Source of the DNA: Desmodus rotundus
Lineage: Eukaryota > Chordata > Mammalia > Chiroptera > Phyllostomidae
Reading direction: 5' to 3'
DNA: 64,000 nucleotides
NCBI RefSeq assembly: GCF_022682495.2
Contig: NC_071397.1
Span: 20,284,739-20,348,738 of the forward strand
A program made the translations under genes and the position numbers. The notes beneath the pieces were generated by a model, which did no database searches, was not told where the DNA came from, and saw only the letters and a program-made list of their open reading frames with translations. This document shows positions 28,401 through 42,100 of the stretch, one piece after another (the stretch's first letter is position 1; each line of letters opens with the position of its first letter).

Positions 28401-31400
28401 ACACAATTTATCTCTTTATTTAGGTCAACACTTGAAAATTTCCATGGATGTGAAGGGAAAATATAAAAAGATTTCCCAAACAGCTATTTGTTGATACTAA
28501 GAATTCAAGAGACAATTTTTTAAACATAGCAAAGATATACACAGTTTTGAAGTAAAATACCTAAAAAGTGACTAGAATGCTAATTCCATAGACCAAACCA
28601 GCCTTAATGTTCCCCTCAGTTTGACTAAACTTTAGACAAGCTTCTTGCTGAAGCTAAGCCCTGATCTCCCTTCTCTGAGAACATTTACTTTAGAAACTTT
28701 GTCATTGTAAATTCTTTTTCTGCCCCTTTGAGTTGTAAGTCTTTTTACAAACCTCACCAGCTTTACAACTAGCAACAAAAGTCTTTCTCAAGAACCTGGG
28801 AATCATCATTTTGAAATGCAGTCTTCAAAAAAGTAAGTGTCCAGACCTCCCAGTCTCTGTGGGGGGTAGAACCCCACCTTCCATGGGTGCCACTTGGCAA
28901 ACACAGATGGCTTACTCCGGGAGGAAAACATTAGCAAGCTCAGGATAACTTAATTTGCTCCATCCCATTGATCAACCATCCCTGTAAAGTTTTCCAGCAC
29001 TTTTCCACTAGCTCACCCCACACTCAAGAAAGAACCCACCCTCCTTTTGTTTCAGCTAAGTGGACCTCAATCTCCCTCCCCTATTACAACAGCCTTAAAT
29101 AGAGTCTTCATTACCTGTTTAATTTTGCCCAATGAAATTTTAACTTGACACTATAATCCCAGTACTGGAGATGACTAAGCTTTCAGTACTCACAGGCTTA
29201 CCATCTTGACCAGGCTGTCCAGGGTAGCCAGGGTTCCCAGGCTGTCCAGGGTCACCCTAGGGAAGAAAAAGACTTCTAAATACAAAACAACCAACCATAT
29301 TGGTGCAGTCAGAGCCCCTCAGGGTCCAAAGGCAATTCTATTATTTGCAGCTTTTTGTATATTAAAAACAAACAGAAGTCCTAAAATGCAGGTTAGAAAA
29401 ATGATGCAGATTTTAAGTGCCCACCTTAACAAATAAAGGCTTTTTTGGTATGTCAAACATACAATGATTTATTTGTGTGAGAATGGGTATAACAGGTAAA
29501 GTAAATCTCACTGATGTAAAGTGTTAATATTTATAACAGGATATGTCTTTAGAATTCTAAAAAACGGTGAAGCACCATAGCAAATACAGTTTCAATGATA
29601 ACAATATTTCACTCATAAGACTACAGATTTAACTCTATTCTAAACATTACACATCTGTGGATGTCAATGGCCTATGAAACAATTCAATTCAAAATTATTT
29701 ATTTAGAAAAACAGTCCACAAGCCATGTGATCTTACGTGTGGAACTCAGGTTGAAAGCTGCAGAACAGGCATTTCTCTCAATCCACTCAAGGTGTCTCTT
29801 TGCCTAAATTTATAATCGCATTTGAACATGCCAAGGTGCTACAACTTGAATACTTTTACGAGAGTGAGGCCCAAGCCAAACAATTCTGCCCAACTCTGAC
29901 CGTCCTTCAGCACACGTAACACCTAAGGAGTGACCTTTGCCCTCCCAAGCCAGAGATCTTCAAAGAACAGTGAGCCCAGGCACACTCCCTGGAACTCTAG
30001 ACGGTGACACAATAGCCGGCGCTGACCATGCAGATGGTCACCACCCTTTACAAAAAACAATGAAAGCAACGTTTTGTGTGAGGTGAGAGTGTTTCATAAT
30101 TTAACTCTAAGAAATACTTCAAAAATCATATAATACATCGTCTGTTGCTGAGTCTATGAGGTCCACAGGGGGTATCTTGCCAAAACCCACGAAGTCTTGG
30201 CCATTGGTACCAATAAATTCCTGCCTGGAGGCAACTGACTTTCAACTCAGTAACTCTTCACTATTTTCCTCAAAAAATCATTCACACAGAACACCAGCGA
30301 TTCTGTATCAGCTAAGGGTCTTCCACCAAGCCAAACTTGCTGGTCTGAAATATTACTTCAGGCTACTGGCTGGAGAGCTGTTCCTGCAACTCAACGGGAA
30401 AAATGGCAAGAACTATGTGACCTCTACGGAGACAACGAAGAAAGGGTGGGTTTTTCACACAGGAGCAAGCTTAGCATAAGGAAAGGCTGAGAAGAGGGAA
30501 AATGTCATTTTTAAAAGGGACAAAGAATGGGCTGGCTGTAAATCCAGGGAGAAAAGTAACGCTGAAACATGTAATGCCGTGCTAAAAAGGTACAATTTGT
30601 AATTCTAATCCGAGGACTTCCGGTGTTAGCTGGACATTAGGGAGCAACATTCTGGCTCTCGAAAGTGTTTGAATTTTTCTCTTCTTGTTTTCAGAGGACC
30701 CACATTAATCTCTAGCTCTCCTGTCATCCTTCTGTATCCATTTTCAGACTGGATTCACTGCCTTTCAACAAATCTCACTGTTCTTTTCTCCTGGGAAGAG
30801 GATTTTCTTCCTTTTCCATGTACAAGTCAATATGACAAAATTTTCCAGCACTGCACCTTCCTCATTACTCCACTTTCTCCTGATGTCTCTTCCTATTGAA
30901 ATGCTATAGTAGTGCTTACATCACTGATCACTCATTCATAACTTAAGTTTTCTCAAAGTTCTTCCTTAATTAGTCTGTATTTATCATTTGGATTTAGACT
31001 CCTTGAAAACATGGTCCATATTTTCTACATCGTGTGTGTGGGTTTTTTTACAATTCTGTGTATCAAGTAGAAATTCAGTAACTATTTGCTGAATGACTTA
31101 TTTCAAATCAAATCAAATTCCCTGTTAACGATCCCTTCACTTGCAAAATATTAATTATCTGCAAAATCTAGGGCATCAAAAGCATCAGAGAGGGTTTAAT
31201 CTTTATGATGAAACTGAAATAAAACTTTGGCCCATGAAGAAACAGAATTTATTTTTATGCTGCATAAAACTACAAAACACACTTAAGAATACCATTTTTA
31301 ATTAATCAAACCAAGTTTGCAAGGGGAAAAAAATCATCCACAAGATAAACCCAGTGTGAGGTATTAAGGACCACAACACTGGTCAGCAGCCCCATCTGGG

Positions 31401-33098
31401 AAAAATAATCTGTTTTGCGGGTTTTATTATTGCTGATAGATTTTACTGGTTATTTTGACTACTGTTCTACTGATTTATTTGAAAAAAACTCAGGTAGGTT
31501 TGGTGTTGTTTCCATAAAACTGGAAGTATAAAATAAAACCCTAACTAAATTTGGAAAGAAGGCCAATTAGAGTAAAAATTAAATTTTTACAGTTATAAAA
31601 GCTGACACCCAACCTTTATTGATTGATTCTTGTCTGCTAGGAATGGCTTTAAAAAATTTACATACATTAAATTACTTAATCCTCATAATAATTCCACACA
31701 GCAGGTAATTTTATTATTTCCATTTTCTATGGCCTGAGAAGTTTAGGTAACTTGCTCCAGGCCACAGAACAGTGGTGGAGTTGGAATTCAAAATAAGCCA
31801 GCTCAGCTCCAGAGTCCATGTTTTAAAATTCTACTTCTCCCTGCACACATTAAAATGCATACATGATCAGAACCAGGCCTGGGGACTGCTGGCAAACTGA
31901 ACATGGAAAAAATTCCTAAATACAGTAAATTAGACCTATGACTTATTATTGCACAATTGTGGCTAAATTCCCAATCTACTTCTAACTTTGTTGAAACATT
32001 TGCACAGTTTGAATTTTAAAAAATGTATTCAGCTTAAAAGCAATAATTACTTATATTGAACTGAATTTGTGCCACAGGATTTCTGAGTTGTTGACAGGAA
32101 TGGGAATGTCATGGACTAGCTCAGACATCTCTCAGAATAGCCTCTCAAGCAGTGTAAATATGAATAATTAAAGTGAAAAATAGCCATGCTTGCAAAAGCA
32201 AGCTAATACTTTAAGTTATTCATCTAAAACAAATGTCTTTGGGACTCTCTCAGTAGCACCAGATCCCATGTTATCAAGCCCCTTTTTTCAAAATCTTTGC
32301 GTCTTCATTATACTTTTGGCTTCCACAGGAGCATCTGACCTAAGAGCTATTCCGTTCTCCAAAACCAACCTCTTCCCTCCCTCAAAATTCAAATGCCCAC
32401 TCTCTTAGGCGAGGGGGAATCTACTTAGTCTGGGAAAATTAATATAAAAATGTAAATATCTAGTAGCCCCTGAAATTTTCCAAAGGCTTTTTGTATTTTA
32501 GACAGAGGACACTTTGATGGTCCAAATGAATCTCTCGTGGAGCATTCCTAGGGTAAAACAAAGGGCATCAGCAAGGATGTAATAGTAGAGAGAAGGGCAT
32601 TTCAAAGAAACAACTTGTTAAGGATTGCTCCTTTCTAAAGAAGAAAAAAATGTTTTCTTTTCACTTCTGAACTAATAGATCTAACATTTAAGGTTAGATC
32701 AACTGTGGAGAGTTTGTCCCCACAAGTGTTCCTGTGGCTACTGACGTGGGGGGAAGAAGCTGCCGTTTGCATGGCAAGGTCTTTTGAAAGGGGGTTGTTT
32801 GTAAATGGAAGATTGCCTGGACCATTCACGTAGAACAAAGACATCCCATGTAAGTTAGTAAGGAGGAGGGAAAATGTAATGATTCTTAATAATGAAAAAT
32901 CATTATTTTTTCAATGATTTCATAATTCATTAAATTAAAAAAAATATTATGTAACACTGGGTTAGACACTAGAAGTCCAAAAGATAATTTTACTTGCATA
33001 TAAAAATTATTCCAGTAGATTCATTAATTTAATTACTTCCTATGTTTAACACTAGGGATACAAAATAAGTAAGATATGGGTAGCTTATATTCAGTGAC

Positions 33099-33131
<33 letters not shown>

Positions 33132-36100
33132 TATATATTTTTTGTTTTGCTTATTGAAGTTATAATGCCATGATAAGTCTAAGTGTGTAGTATCATAGTT
33201 AATTTGACCTGGTTTTTTAATAGGTTTGTCATATTTTGGGGGGAAATTGAGAGAAATTTTAACAGATGACTTTGTCTTAGGGTAAGTACTTACTCACATA
33301 TCAACACAAGAATTTCTCCTAGAACTCCATTTCTGACTGATACAAAGACTAGATCTATTATTCATAGGTAATTCTGCTTGATGAACATCTACAAAACTTT
33401 CCAGAGAACATCAAACAAAAATGGCCTATGAGTCTCAGATGGATCTATAGTAAAATTGCTTCATCTCCTTTCGTTCTGGTTCTGTTGATCTAAATAAAAC
33501 TCTATCAATTTTCCAAGACAGAAATTCTCTAAAGGAAGTGCATGAAACTCAGTGTTGCTAGGGATTCTGTTTTTCACATACAGGTCCCTGATGTGGGTAA
33601 GGAACCACTTCCAGGGGAAACAGCCTTAAAAGGATGGAGAGTGTGTGTGTGTTCCTCTCCTCCTGCCAGATTTTCTGAGGAAAATGGAAAGCAGCTCAGG
33701 AAGGCATGCCAACTTGAAGACTGGTGGAAAACTGCAATTTCACTTCAAGTAGTAGGTAGCAATGGGTTACATTGTGACTAAGAAAGAAGAACGAAAATGA
33801 GGAACACGTGAAACTCGGAAATACTGAAAGTCAGATAAGACAAAGGGTGTGCTAAAATGTTGCTGTAGAAACATATGTGAATAATAATTGGTGATGTTAG
33901 AAGACACCTAATGAACCACTAATGAATAATTAGAAAAGATCAAAAGCACCTGATACCTCCTCAAAAATGGATAGCCCGGTAGAGCCCCTGGGACTGGCTG
34001 GAGTCCCACCGAGAGTCGGGAAACACTCTGGGCTTTGAGAAGTTAGGCAACATGGGGCTCGGATTTCCACATCGCACCTTTTGCACACAAATCATTTTTA
34101 TGGATAATATTCCAGTATTATAAATGATATAAATATATTTTTATAAAAGAAGTCTGCTGGTAGGTCACACCAAGCTATCTTCCAAGGTATATTCTCCAGA
34201 GCATCTTATACGTGTTTCTCATTTACACCTAGGCATTCAAAACAACATGCAGTTACTTTAACTAAACAACTCTTGGATCAACTTTCCTAAACGCAATCTA
34301 AAAACAGTTTACAATAGTAAATTAATTATGATGTACTGAAGTCAAATTCCATGCCAAATAGATTTACTTTGAATGAAATATTGGATGTAAACTTTTATTT
34401 CTTAAATTTCATTTCTTTCTCGATTTTAACAGCTGGGCTTGAAGTATGTTATGAACTATCATATGAAAATGGATGGGAGAAACATGCACAAAAGATAGGA
34501 AGAACTAAATTTTCTTAGCTCTGTAGTCCAGAGGCTAAAATTTTTCAGTCACAGTGATTGAAACAGTAAGAAAATTCATATTTAAGAAAAATTTTATGGT
34601 CACCTCAAGTAATAGATAATTAATACACAAAACACTCTCTTTGGCTAGGAAGTCATACTCTCTTTGAAGTTAAACATTATTTTTATTTGGTGATTTTTAA
34701 AATAATATTAAATGAACAAGATTTATCTGCAGAGAACAGACCACTTAGCTTCTCAGTGTCTTAGGCAGTGTCTAAGATGCCATAGGAAGTACTAATTTGC
34801 TTAAAAACATTCATATTTAATAACAGAAACATACTCAAAGTATTTTTTATATAAAAATAACTGGTTATAAAGCAGCATGAACTTCATGGCTGCAATCCCA
34901 CTTCCCCAAAATAATTGTTACATGATTAAGTGAAATAAATATATATGCCTCTATTTTTAGAATTAGACCTCTGACACAGCATTCAAATCTATTTTTAATT
35001 TTTCCTTGGTCTTTCTATCTGAAAATCTTTTTGACAAATTAAGAATTTAGAAATTTAAGGATTTAAAACATATCTTCACATGTGCTCTTTCTTCACTTTG
35101 TACCAGGCTGTAAGAGTCATTCTTGGGATCTAGCTGCAGTGTTGAGCAGGGGCGAGGCGGGGGAGGGGACAGCGGGGAAGCAAACAGACCAGCAAGAAAA
35201 CTGCTAATACTCCCTCCGCACTCTACGGTAGGCCAGGGGTATCAGTTTTAGGTTCAAAGGCAAATACAGATCAGAATACACTTTTTAAACAATCACTAAC
35301 ACTCAAGCTGTGAACTATTCTAAACCATTAGGTGAAAATTTCACAACGGGGTCTATGGTGATTGGGAATTCTGCACATTTGCTCAGCTCGTTTGTGTGTT
35401 TTAACAAAAATTAGTGTGTTAGGTATTACTCACTTTGGGGCCTTGTAGTCCTGGTTTTCCCGGAGGACAAATACAGGGAGCCGGAGTTGAACCTACATCA
35501 CTGGGACCATTGAGGCACTACAAAGACAAAAACTGAAATAAACAAACATGGAAAAGTACATATGGATGTGCATATATATGTACAGATGTATATGTATATG
35601 AGTATATGTTTATGTGAAATGATGAAGATAACTTACATTTACTTTCCAATTTTATTTAGCCTAATCTAATAACAAATGCCTAATCACAAAAAGCTATGAA
35701 CACAAAATACACTCAAACTCCATAAAAAATGGGTATAATTTGTCTAAAATACTTACAGTTGATGAAAGGAAGCTAACCAGTCCCACAATGCAAATATTAC
35801 CTTAAGGAGAACAATAGTAACCAGGCCTACCTCACCATTCTGAAAGAAAAACAACAAATGTGTTTGAAAATGTATTTTTAATTAAATTTCTAAATTATCT
35901 TCTTAATTTTCAGATATTTCATTGTCTAGGTTAGAAATGCCTGAAATATCAAAACCAATAAGAACTAAGATATTTGCTTTCCACTATCCTAAAAAATTAC
36001 TTATTTGTACATGTTATTACTACATTTATAATAGGATAAAGAAAGAAAATTAACAATAATGAAGAGTAGAAGAAGAAAATTAAAATGCCAAAGCTGCTTA

Positions 36101-39100
36101 ATATAATGGCCATACAGAAACAAAAATACCTTAAGGTGGGATTTATATGCTGCCTTGAACTTACTGGAAATCAGTTAAGAACCAGAGAGAAAAGACAAAA
36201 CATATCTAACCAAGCCATAAACTGCAAGAATTAAATTTTATGCACTCTAAGACAACTCCTCCTGAAACAATCTCTTTCTTAGTGAAAAACACACAATTTG
36301 AGGTAAGTTAATAATCTTTCCAAACAATAATAAATTATATCAGGAAATTAGAAGGTAGACACGAAGGTACAAAAGGCAAACAGGATTCACAAAGTCACAG
36401 CTGAGAGTAAGGAGGGAGACAAAAACACGAGACACTGAGCATGAGAATTCAAAAGCTGCCATGGGTAAGGCTACGCCTTTGCTGTATAAAGGGAAGTGGT
36501 AGTGGTTCTATTATCGATGCGGAGATCTCAGTGAATAAACTATGCACACCGGACTCTCAAAATGCAATACCATTAGTACTTTTAGTAGAGATTTATATTC
36601 TAAATTACCAGTATCTAAAAGTCTTACTGCTTAAACAATTACCTATCTAGAATACCCATAATTAATCATTTTTAAGTCCACCTTTGAGTTTATTATAGAT
36701 CCATTAATTACGTTGCTCTATGTCCTCAAGATTTCAGAACATGTGGACTCATAAGTTATTTAGATTAATAGGGAAAAAGGACATTAAGACAGCATGACTA
36801 TATAAACTAAAAAAAAAAAAAAAAAAACCATAAAGCTGAAATACCACTGGGAATCCACAACATCAAAAACTTTTATAACATCCACCTTATCCGAATGAGC
36901 GACAATACTACATACCATAGTTTGCCTACAGGAGAAGAAACTGATTGTATACATTCATGGATATAACCAGACTCTATAACATTTTAGGTTATAATCTTTT
37001 CCCTCTTAACACAGTAATGAAAATAGCTAAATAAACAGAAATATTGCTTACATCCTAGAAATATAAGAAAACCTTGCATATGTAAAAACAACAAAAAGAA
37101 AACTATGTGTTCATTATAGTTTGAGAAAACATGTGGTGAGCAGGAAAATGAATCATTTCCTACTCCAGAACTGTGCTGTGTAATATAACAATTATACATT
37201 TAATTAAAAATAGTAATGTATTTTACACACTAGATATTCAGACAAAAAAATCCTTTGTTTTTCTAGATCAAGCACAGTCCTGCTTCAAGTGAACAATCAC
37301 AACCAGAGATGATGTGGGGAAAACAGTTTCTTGTGATCTTTCACTCATACTTGCAAGGTGAAACATTAAAATTTTATTTAGGCTAAGAACTTCAAAATAT
37401 GTTCTAATCAATGAAACTTTATTTCCTTTGAAATTTGAAAAAAAATTAACTAGATATCAAATTAAGCCTCACATATTATCTACATTTTATTTATTTCTTT
37501 GATGGTACTGAAGCAACAGTTGGAAAAAATAATCCATCCTACTTACAAATCCGGGAATCTCACATGCTGTCTCCCGGTTGTTCTGTTCTGGGTCACAGTA
37601 GATTCGCAACTTTTGGACATCAAACTAGGAACAGAAACCCAGTGAAGTTACAGTTGAGACACAGGTTAATTGTTTTATAAGAACAACTCAGATACACAGA
37701 AACAGCCGCTATAGTTAGCAATTACGGAAAATTTAAAGCACAGCATTTAGCTAAAACTTGAACATGAAACTTGAATGCCTCACATATAGTGTGAAAGATC
37801 TAGTGGAACATACTCCTAAGGAAAACTTCCCTAGCACCAAAACAAACCTCTGGTTTCCTTCAGGAACCGGGTGAAGCTTTTTAGTATCCTGCGCTAAGAG
37901 CTAGTCTAGGGAAATTTCCTAGGACACTCAAAATAGGTGGCTCAGGAGCCATCTTTAGTTACAGACACTTAGTTACTGGCACGGAATGCTGTAGCAGGCC
38001 CAGCATCTGTTACTATTTAAGTACTTACCGTAACGTGACATGTAACATTAACATAGAGAGACCATGTGTGTAATCACCCACTTAAATGTGAGTCTTCCCT
38101 TAATAAAAACAGAGGAGGAAAGACATGTCTTTCCAAAAAAGAATTTTACAAGAAATGGCTTTTACATGCACACTTGTCAACCTACACATACATACTACAC
38201 TTTAAAGAAATATTGAAAAAGTTGGTTTTGTTCGTAGGAACCCTGACATGCATTAATCTAATTTTATCTTCATAGCTGCAAAGAAATGCTTGTAACACCA
38301 CTTACAGCTCTAATCACATTTCTTTTCAAATTCATTATTTAATCTATGCCTGTCCTGGGAAATATGAAATTAATGTTTCATCGGAATATAGAATTCTACT
38401 CTGAACCAAGAGGAACATCTTGCTAAGTACTATTATTATAAAATACACTACATCTAATTTTACATTTTCATACTTACACACAAACACACAATTTCACTAA
38501 TGACCTGACCACATTTTGGTTAAGTATTTTAAAGGAATTAACAATTAAGTTAAATACAGGAAGGGCAGCAAAGGCTCCGTTTTATATAATGCAAGAAAAA
38601 GCAAATCATTATTAGTCACCTGAACAGTTTCTTCTTTCCCAGAGTATTTTCCAACTTGGGTCTGCCCACTGATAAAGATCCCTAAGACTGGATGTAAGGG
38701 TTTGATTTCAATTTGTTGGTCATCGATATACAGAGTTACATCCTCTTCTGTTACTAAGAGACGAATTTGATGCCAGCCTTCATCAAACAGTGTCTGTAGA
38801 AAGTATAAAAAATCCGTAAGTAAAATTCCTAACCTATCTTTATTTCTTAATTCTTACGTCTTTGCTGCCAACCATAAATCTATACTACACAAATCAGCTG
38901 TATTATAATCAAATTCACTCTGACCTAAGCTGGGCCTCAAATGCCACCCACCAATTTTTTTTTATTAAACTCTAGAGTTTCTATTATATATCCAAAAAAA
39001 GTTGTGTCAAACAATTCCCTCAAGGTCACACGTGAGTTCCTACTCTTTTAATCCAAATGGTTTTTTCATTCCTTATCCTTTTTATTTCATTGCAACTTTG

Positions 39101-42100
39101 GACTCTGTAACTAGTCCCTCCTCTTTGATATTCTCACTCAACTTCCACGATTCAAACCATCTTGATTACCTACACTTCTTCTCCAACTGCTCTTACTATT
39201 TCCCTTTGAGGACCCCTCTTCCTCACCCTCCCCTCTAGTGAGGCATTCCCCACAGGGCTGACCTTGACATTTTTCATTTGGCTCTTTTGACTATCTCATG
39301 CATTTCTTCAGGTCAATTACTACTTCTATGGAAAAATTCCCATATTGGCATCATCTTATGATGCCTATAATTCTAATACTGGCTAGAATAATTTTTGCCA
39401 GGATGTCTCATAATTAGTCTGACAGAATATGTTTCCAAACAAACTTGAACTTATCCCTCAAACTTTCTTCTGATCCCTATTTTCCTTCGATCATAGTATC
39501 TTCAGATTCTAAACTAAAACAAGTTTCTTTACCTCCCATTTTTCCCTCAGTGGCAATAACAACCAGATGTGATGTTCTACCAAATATATCTCCTAAACAT
39601 GACTGAAATTCACATCATGTCCAGTCTCGCTGCCCTAATTGAGGCTCATGAGAGTCTTGCTTTATTTGAATAATTAAAACAAACATATCTCTATCTCTAA
39701 CCCTACCCTCTCCATGCTGTCCTTCCTCCTTCCACTAAACTATGTCACTAGAGTTTTGCCAGAGAATATGGCCCATCTTAATTTCTATACTCCCAGGACC
39801 TAGCACAATTCCTAGGTGGAGCTGAAAGCATTGTTTATGAAAGAAAAAAGAAAAAGAGAGGCAAGCGCTGCTTTGACTACTGCACATCTATGGTCAAGCC
39901 CTTTAAAGGGAACCTTGTCACCCACCAAATGAAGTCCACATCCTTTGTATGGCTTTCAAGCTCCCCACAATTTCGGTTCATACCTTGCTAGCCTCTTTTT
40001 TCTGTATCCTACACTGCAAACACAGGGGATACAAATCTTCATTCTCTAAATAAAAACCCTGAATTGCACTACACATGACTACTCACTACTGAACCACTGA
40101 CTTAATGTGTCCTTTTCTTGCTACATCAAAATCCTTGAAGGTCAGTCCAAAAAAAATTTCACTTATGAATGAATACTTCCTCATATTTTCTATGAGAATC
40201 CACTTTTCCTTCCTAACTCCGCTAACATGGTATGCTTCCATTAAGTATCAGAAGCCTTGAATTTCTCATTATAAATAAGCTCCTTGAAGGCAAAAAACAT
40301 GCCTTAGTCATTTGTCACTTTTTACAGAATCTGGCACATTGCCTTTAGTAAAAATGGCAGACAACAAATTTTCAAAAATATATTTACCAAATGAAGAAAT
40401 TATATAAATGTATCATTTCATATATAACCTTGTACATTTACTAAGTTATATACTATATTAGACTTTCATCATTATAATAATGATCAAAACTTAATTGCTG
40501 TTATCATCACATCTGTATTCTGAACACATGACTTGAAAAAAGAGTACACTTTTATTTTTTGTTTACTGATTTCATTAATATATCCCTTTATGAGAAATAA
40601 AATATCCTCATAATGAATATGAATTCTGCATCCATCATCTGCCTGTATTTAATGTTTTAACAAATGTCTTTATTTTAATATCCTGTAAGACACAGCAATG
40701 TAAAACAGGCCAATATGAACCTTGAAAATCACCAGACCAAAATTTAATTTCTATAGTCACCACCTACTAGCTCTGTTACTTTGAGTAGGAACTTAATAAC
40801 TCTGAACTTTGGCTTCTTTGTCTGCAAAATGGGAACAACAGGTTCTTCCTTGAGTGGTTATTATAATTAAATGTGCCTGGCAACTAGTAGTAGACATTCA
40901 AAAAAATGTTAGTTCCCCCCACCCTTAAGTTCCCTATGGATTAAGAAACAATTTTCCTTCCTTTATTAAAGCAACATTCAAATATGAAGTTGATATCTTT
41001 TCAGTCATGTTAAAATTACAGCTCTCTTCTCTCAATACACATAAACCCAACAGTGTTTCTTCATAAATACCATAATCATATCCAGGCATCTTTACCTTAA
41101 CTTGAGGGTCAGCAAAGGTGACCACTTGTGAGCCATTAATCACGCTGGTCGTGGTAAATAGTAAAGTTTTATCCACACCATTTAAGGTAACTGCTATTTG
41201 TGGCCTTCCATCAATGGTTAAAATTCTCCACAAATCCCACATTTTCTTGACCTTAAATCTCTGAGTGGAGACAAACACATATGATGGAGGAAGACCTTCT
41301 GGGAAAACATTGCTAGGAAAAGAAGAACATGAATAAGGCTTAAAGAATTCTCAACATACCTATAGATGCACCAAAAACAATTGTGTCAACACATAACATT
41401 TACCTTGTGAATTCTGATAAGTCAACTTTTGATGTTACTTCATATCCTTTTATCTTTGTTGGTAAAAGCTGGATTCTTTTCTTAACCTTTTTCTTTACAC
41501 CCAAGCCCAAAAGAATGTCAAACCCCTTCTCATCTCTAGCTGCCACTGGAATTCGTGTTGGACAGACAGATTCTATAAGTCAAAAGCAAAAGCAGTAAAA
41601 ATTGATTAACCACTTATTACTTCAACGAGAAAATATCAAGGGAGGGATATTGGAGAATGTAAGAATTATAAAATCTGTATATGCACACAAATGTATATAA
41701 ATGTATGTAAATGTATTTTCTGAGAAAGCATGGGAATTTTTTAGCATTTGAGAATGAAGTCTCAATTGTCTTTTCTCCCCCTAGAAGGGAATAAACATAA
41801 AACAGAAATGTAAGAGGAACATTCGTAATGAATTGTTTTAAACACTATGCTGAAGTTCATAAGTTACTGTGTATTTTGAACATGAGGCGATCTAACAGCT
41901 GGGCATTGGAGGGTGGGAGAAAGCTGGGACGGGATTTATGGTTCTCATCCAGGATTTTCTGTTAATTAGTCATTTGACTTTGGATAATTCTTAAATTTCT
42001 TGGATCTAGATGAGCCCTAAGATTCCTTTCGTGCATTCCCAGCATTTGAGGGGTAAAAAAAAGTGTTGTTCTTGATATTCTTTCCAGTTCTATAATTTAT

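Larger units (their letters stand above)
29257..35433. other. COL21A1 intron 8, mostly unannotatable
   Basis: Apart from the L2 and MIR relics listed and an (AT)n/(AC)n run at 33098-33140, I see unique AT-rich sequence. A 107-codon open reading at 30156-30479 (+) has no recognisable domain and no splice or coding support. Confidence 0.5.

Noticed and set aside
41040..41095. Continuation of the exon 4 open reading to 40934
   Set aside because: A canonical donor (AAG|GTAAAG) at 41095 and in-frame continuation at 38793 show that the extra codons are intronic.
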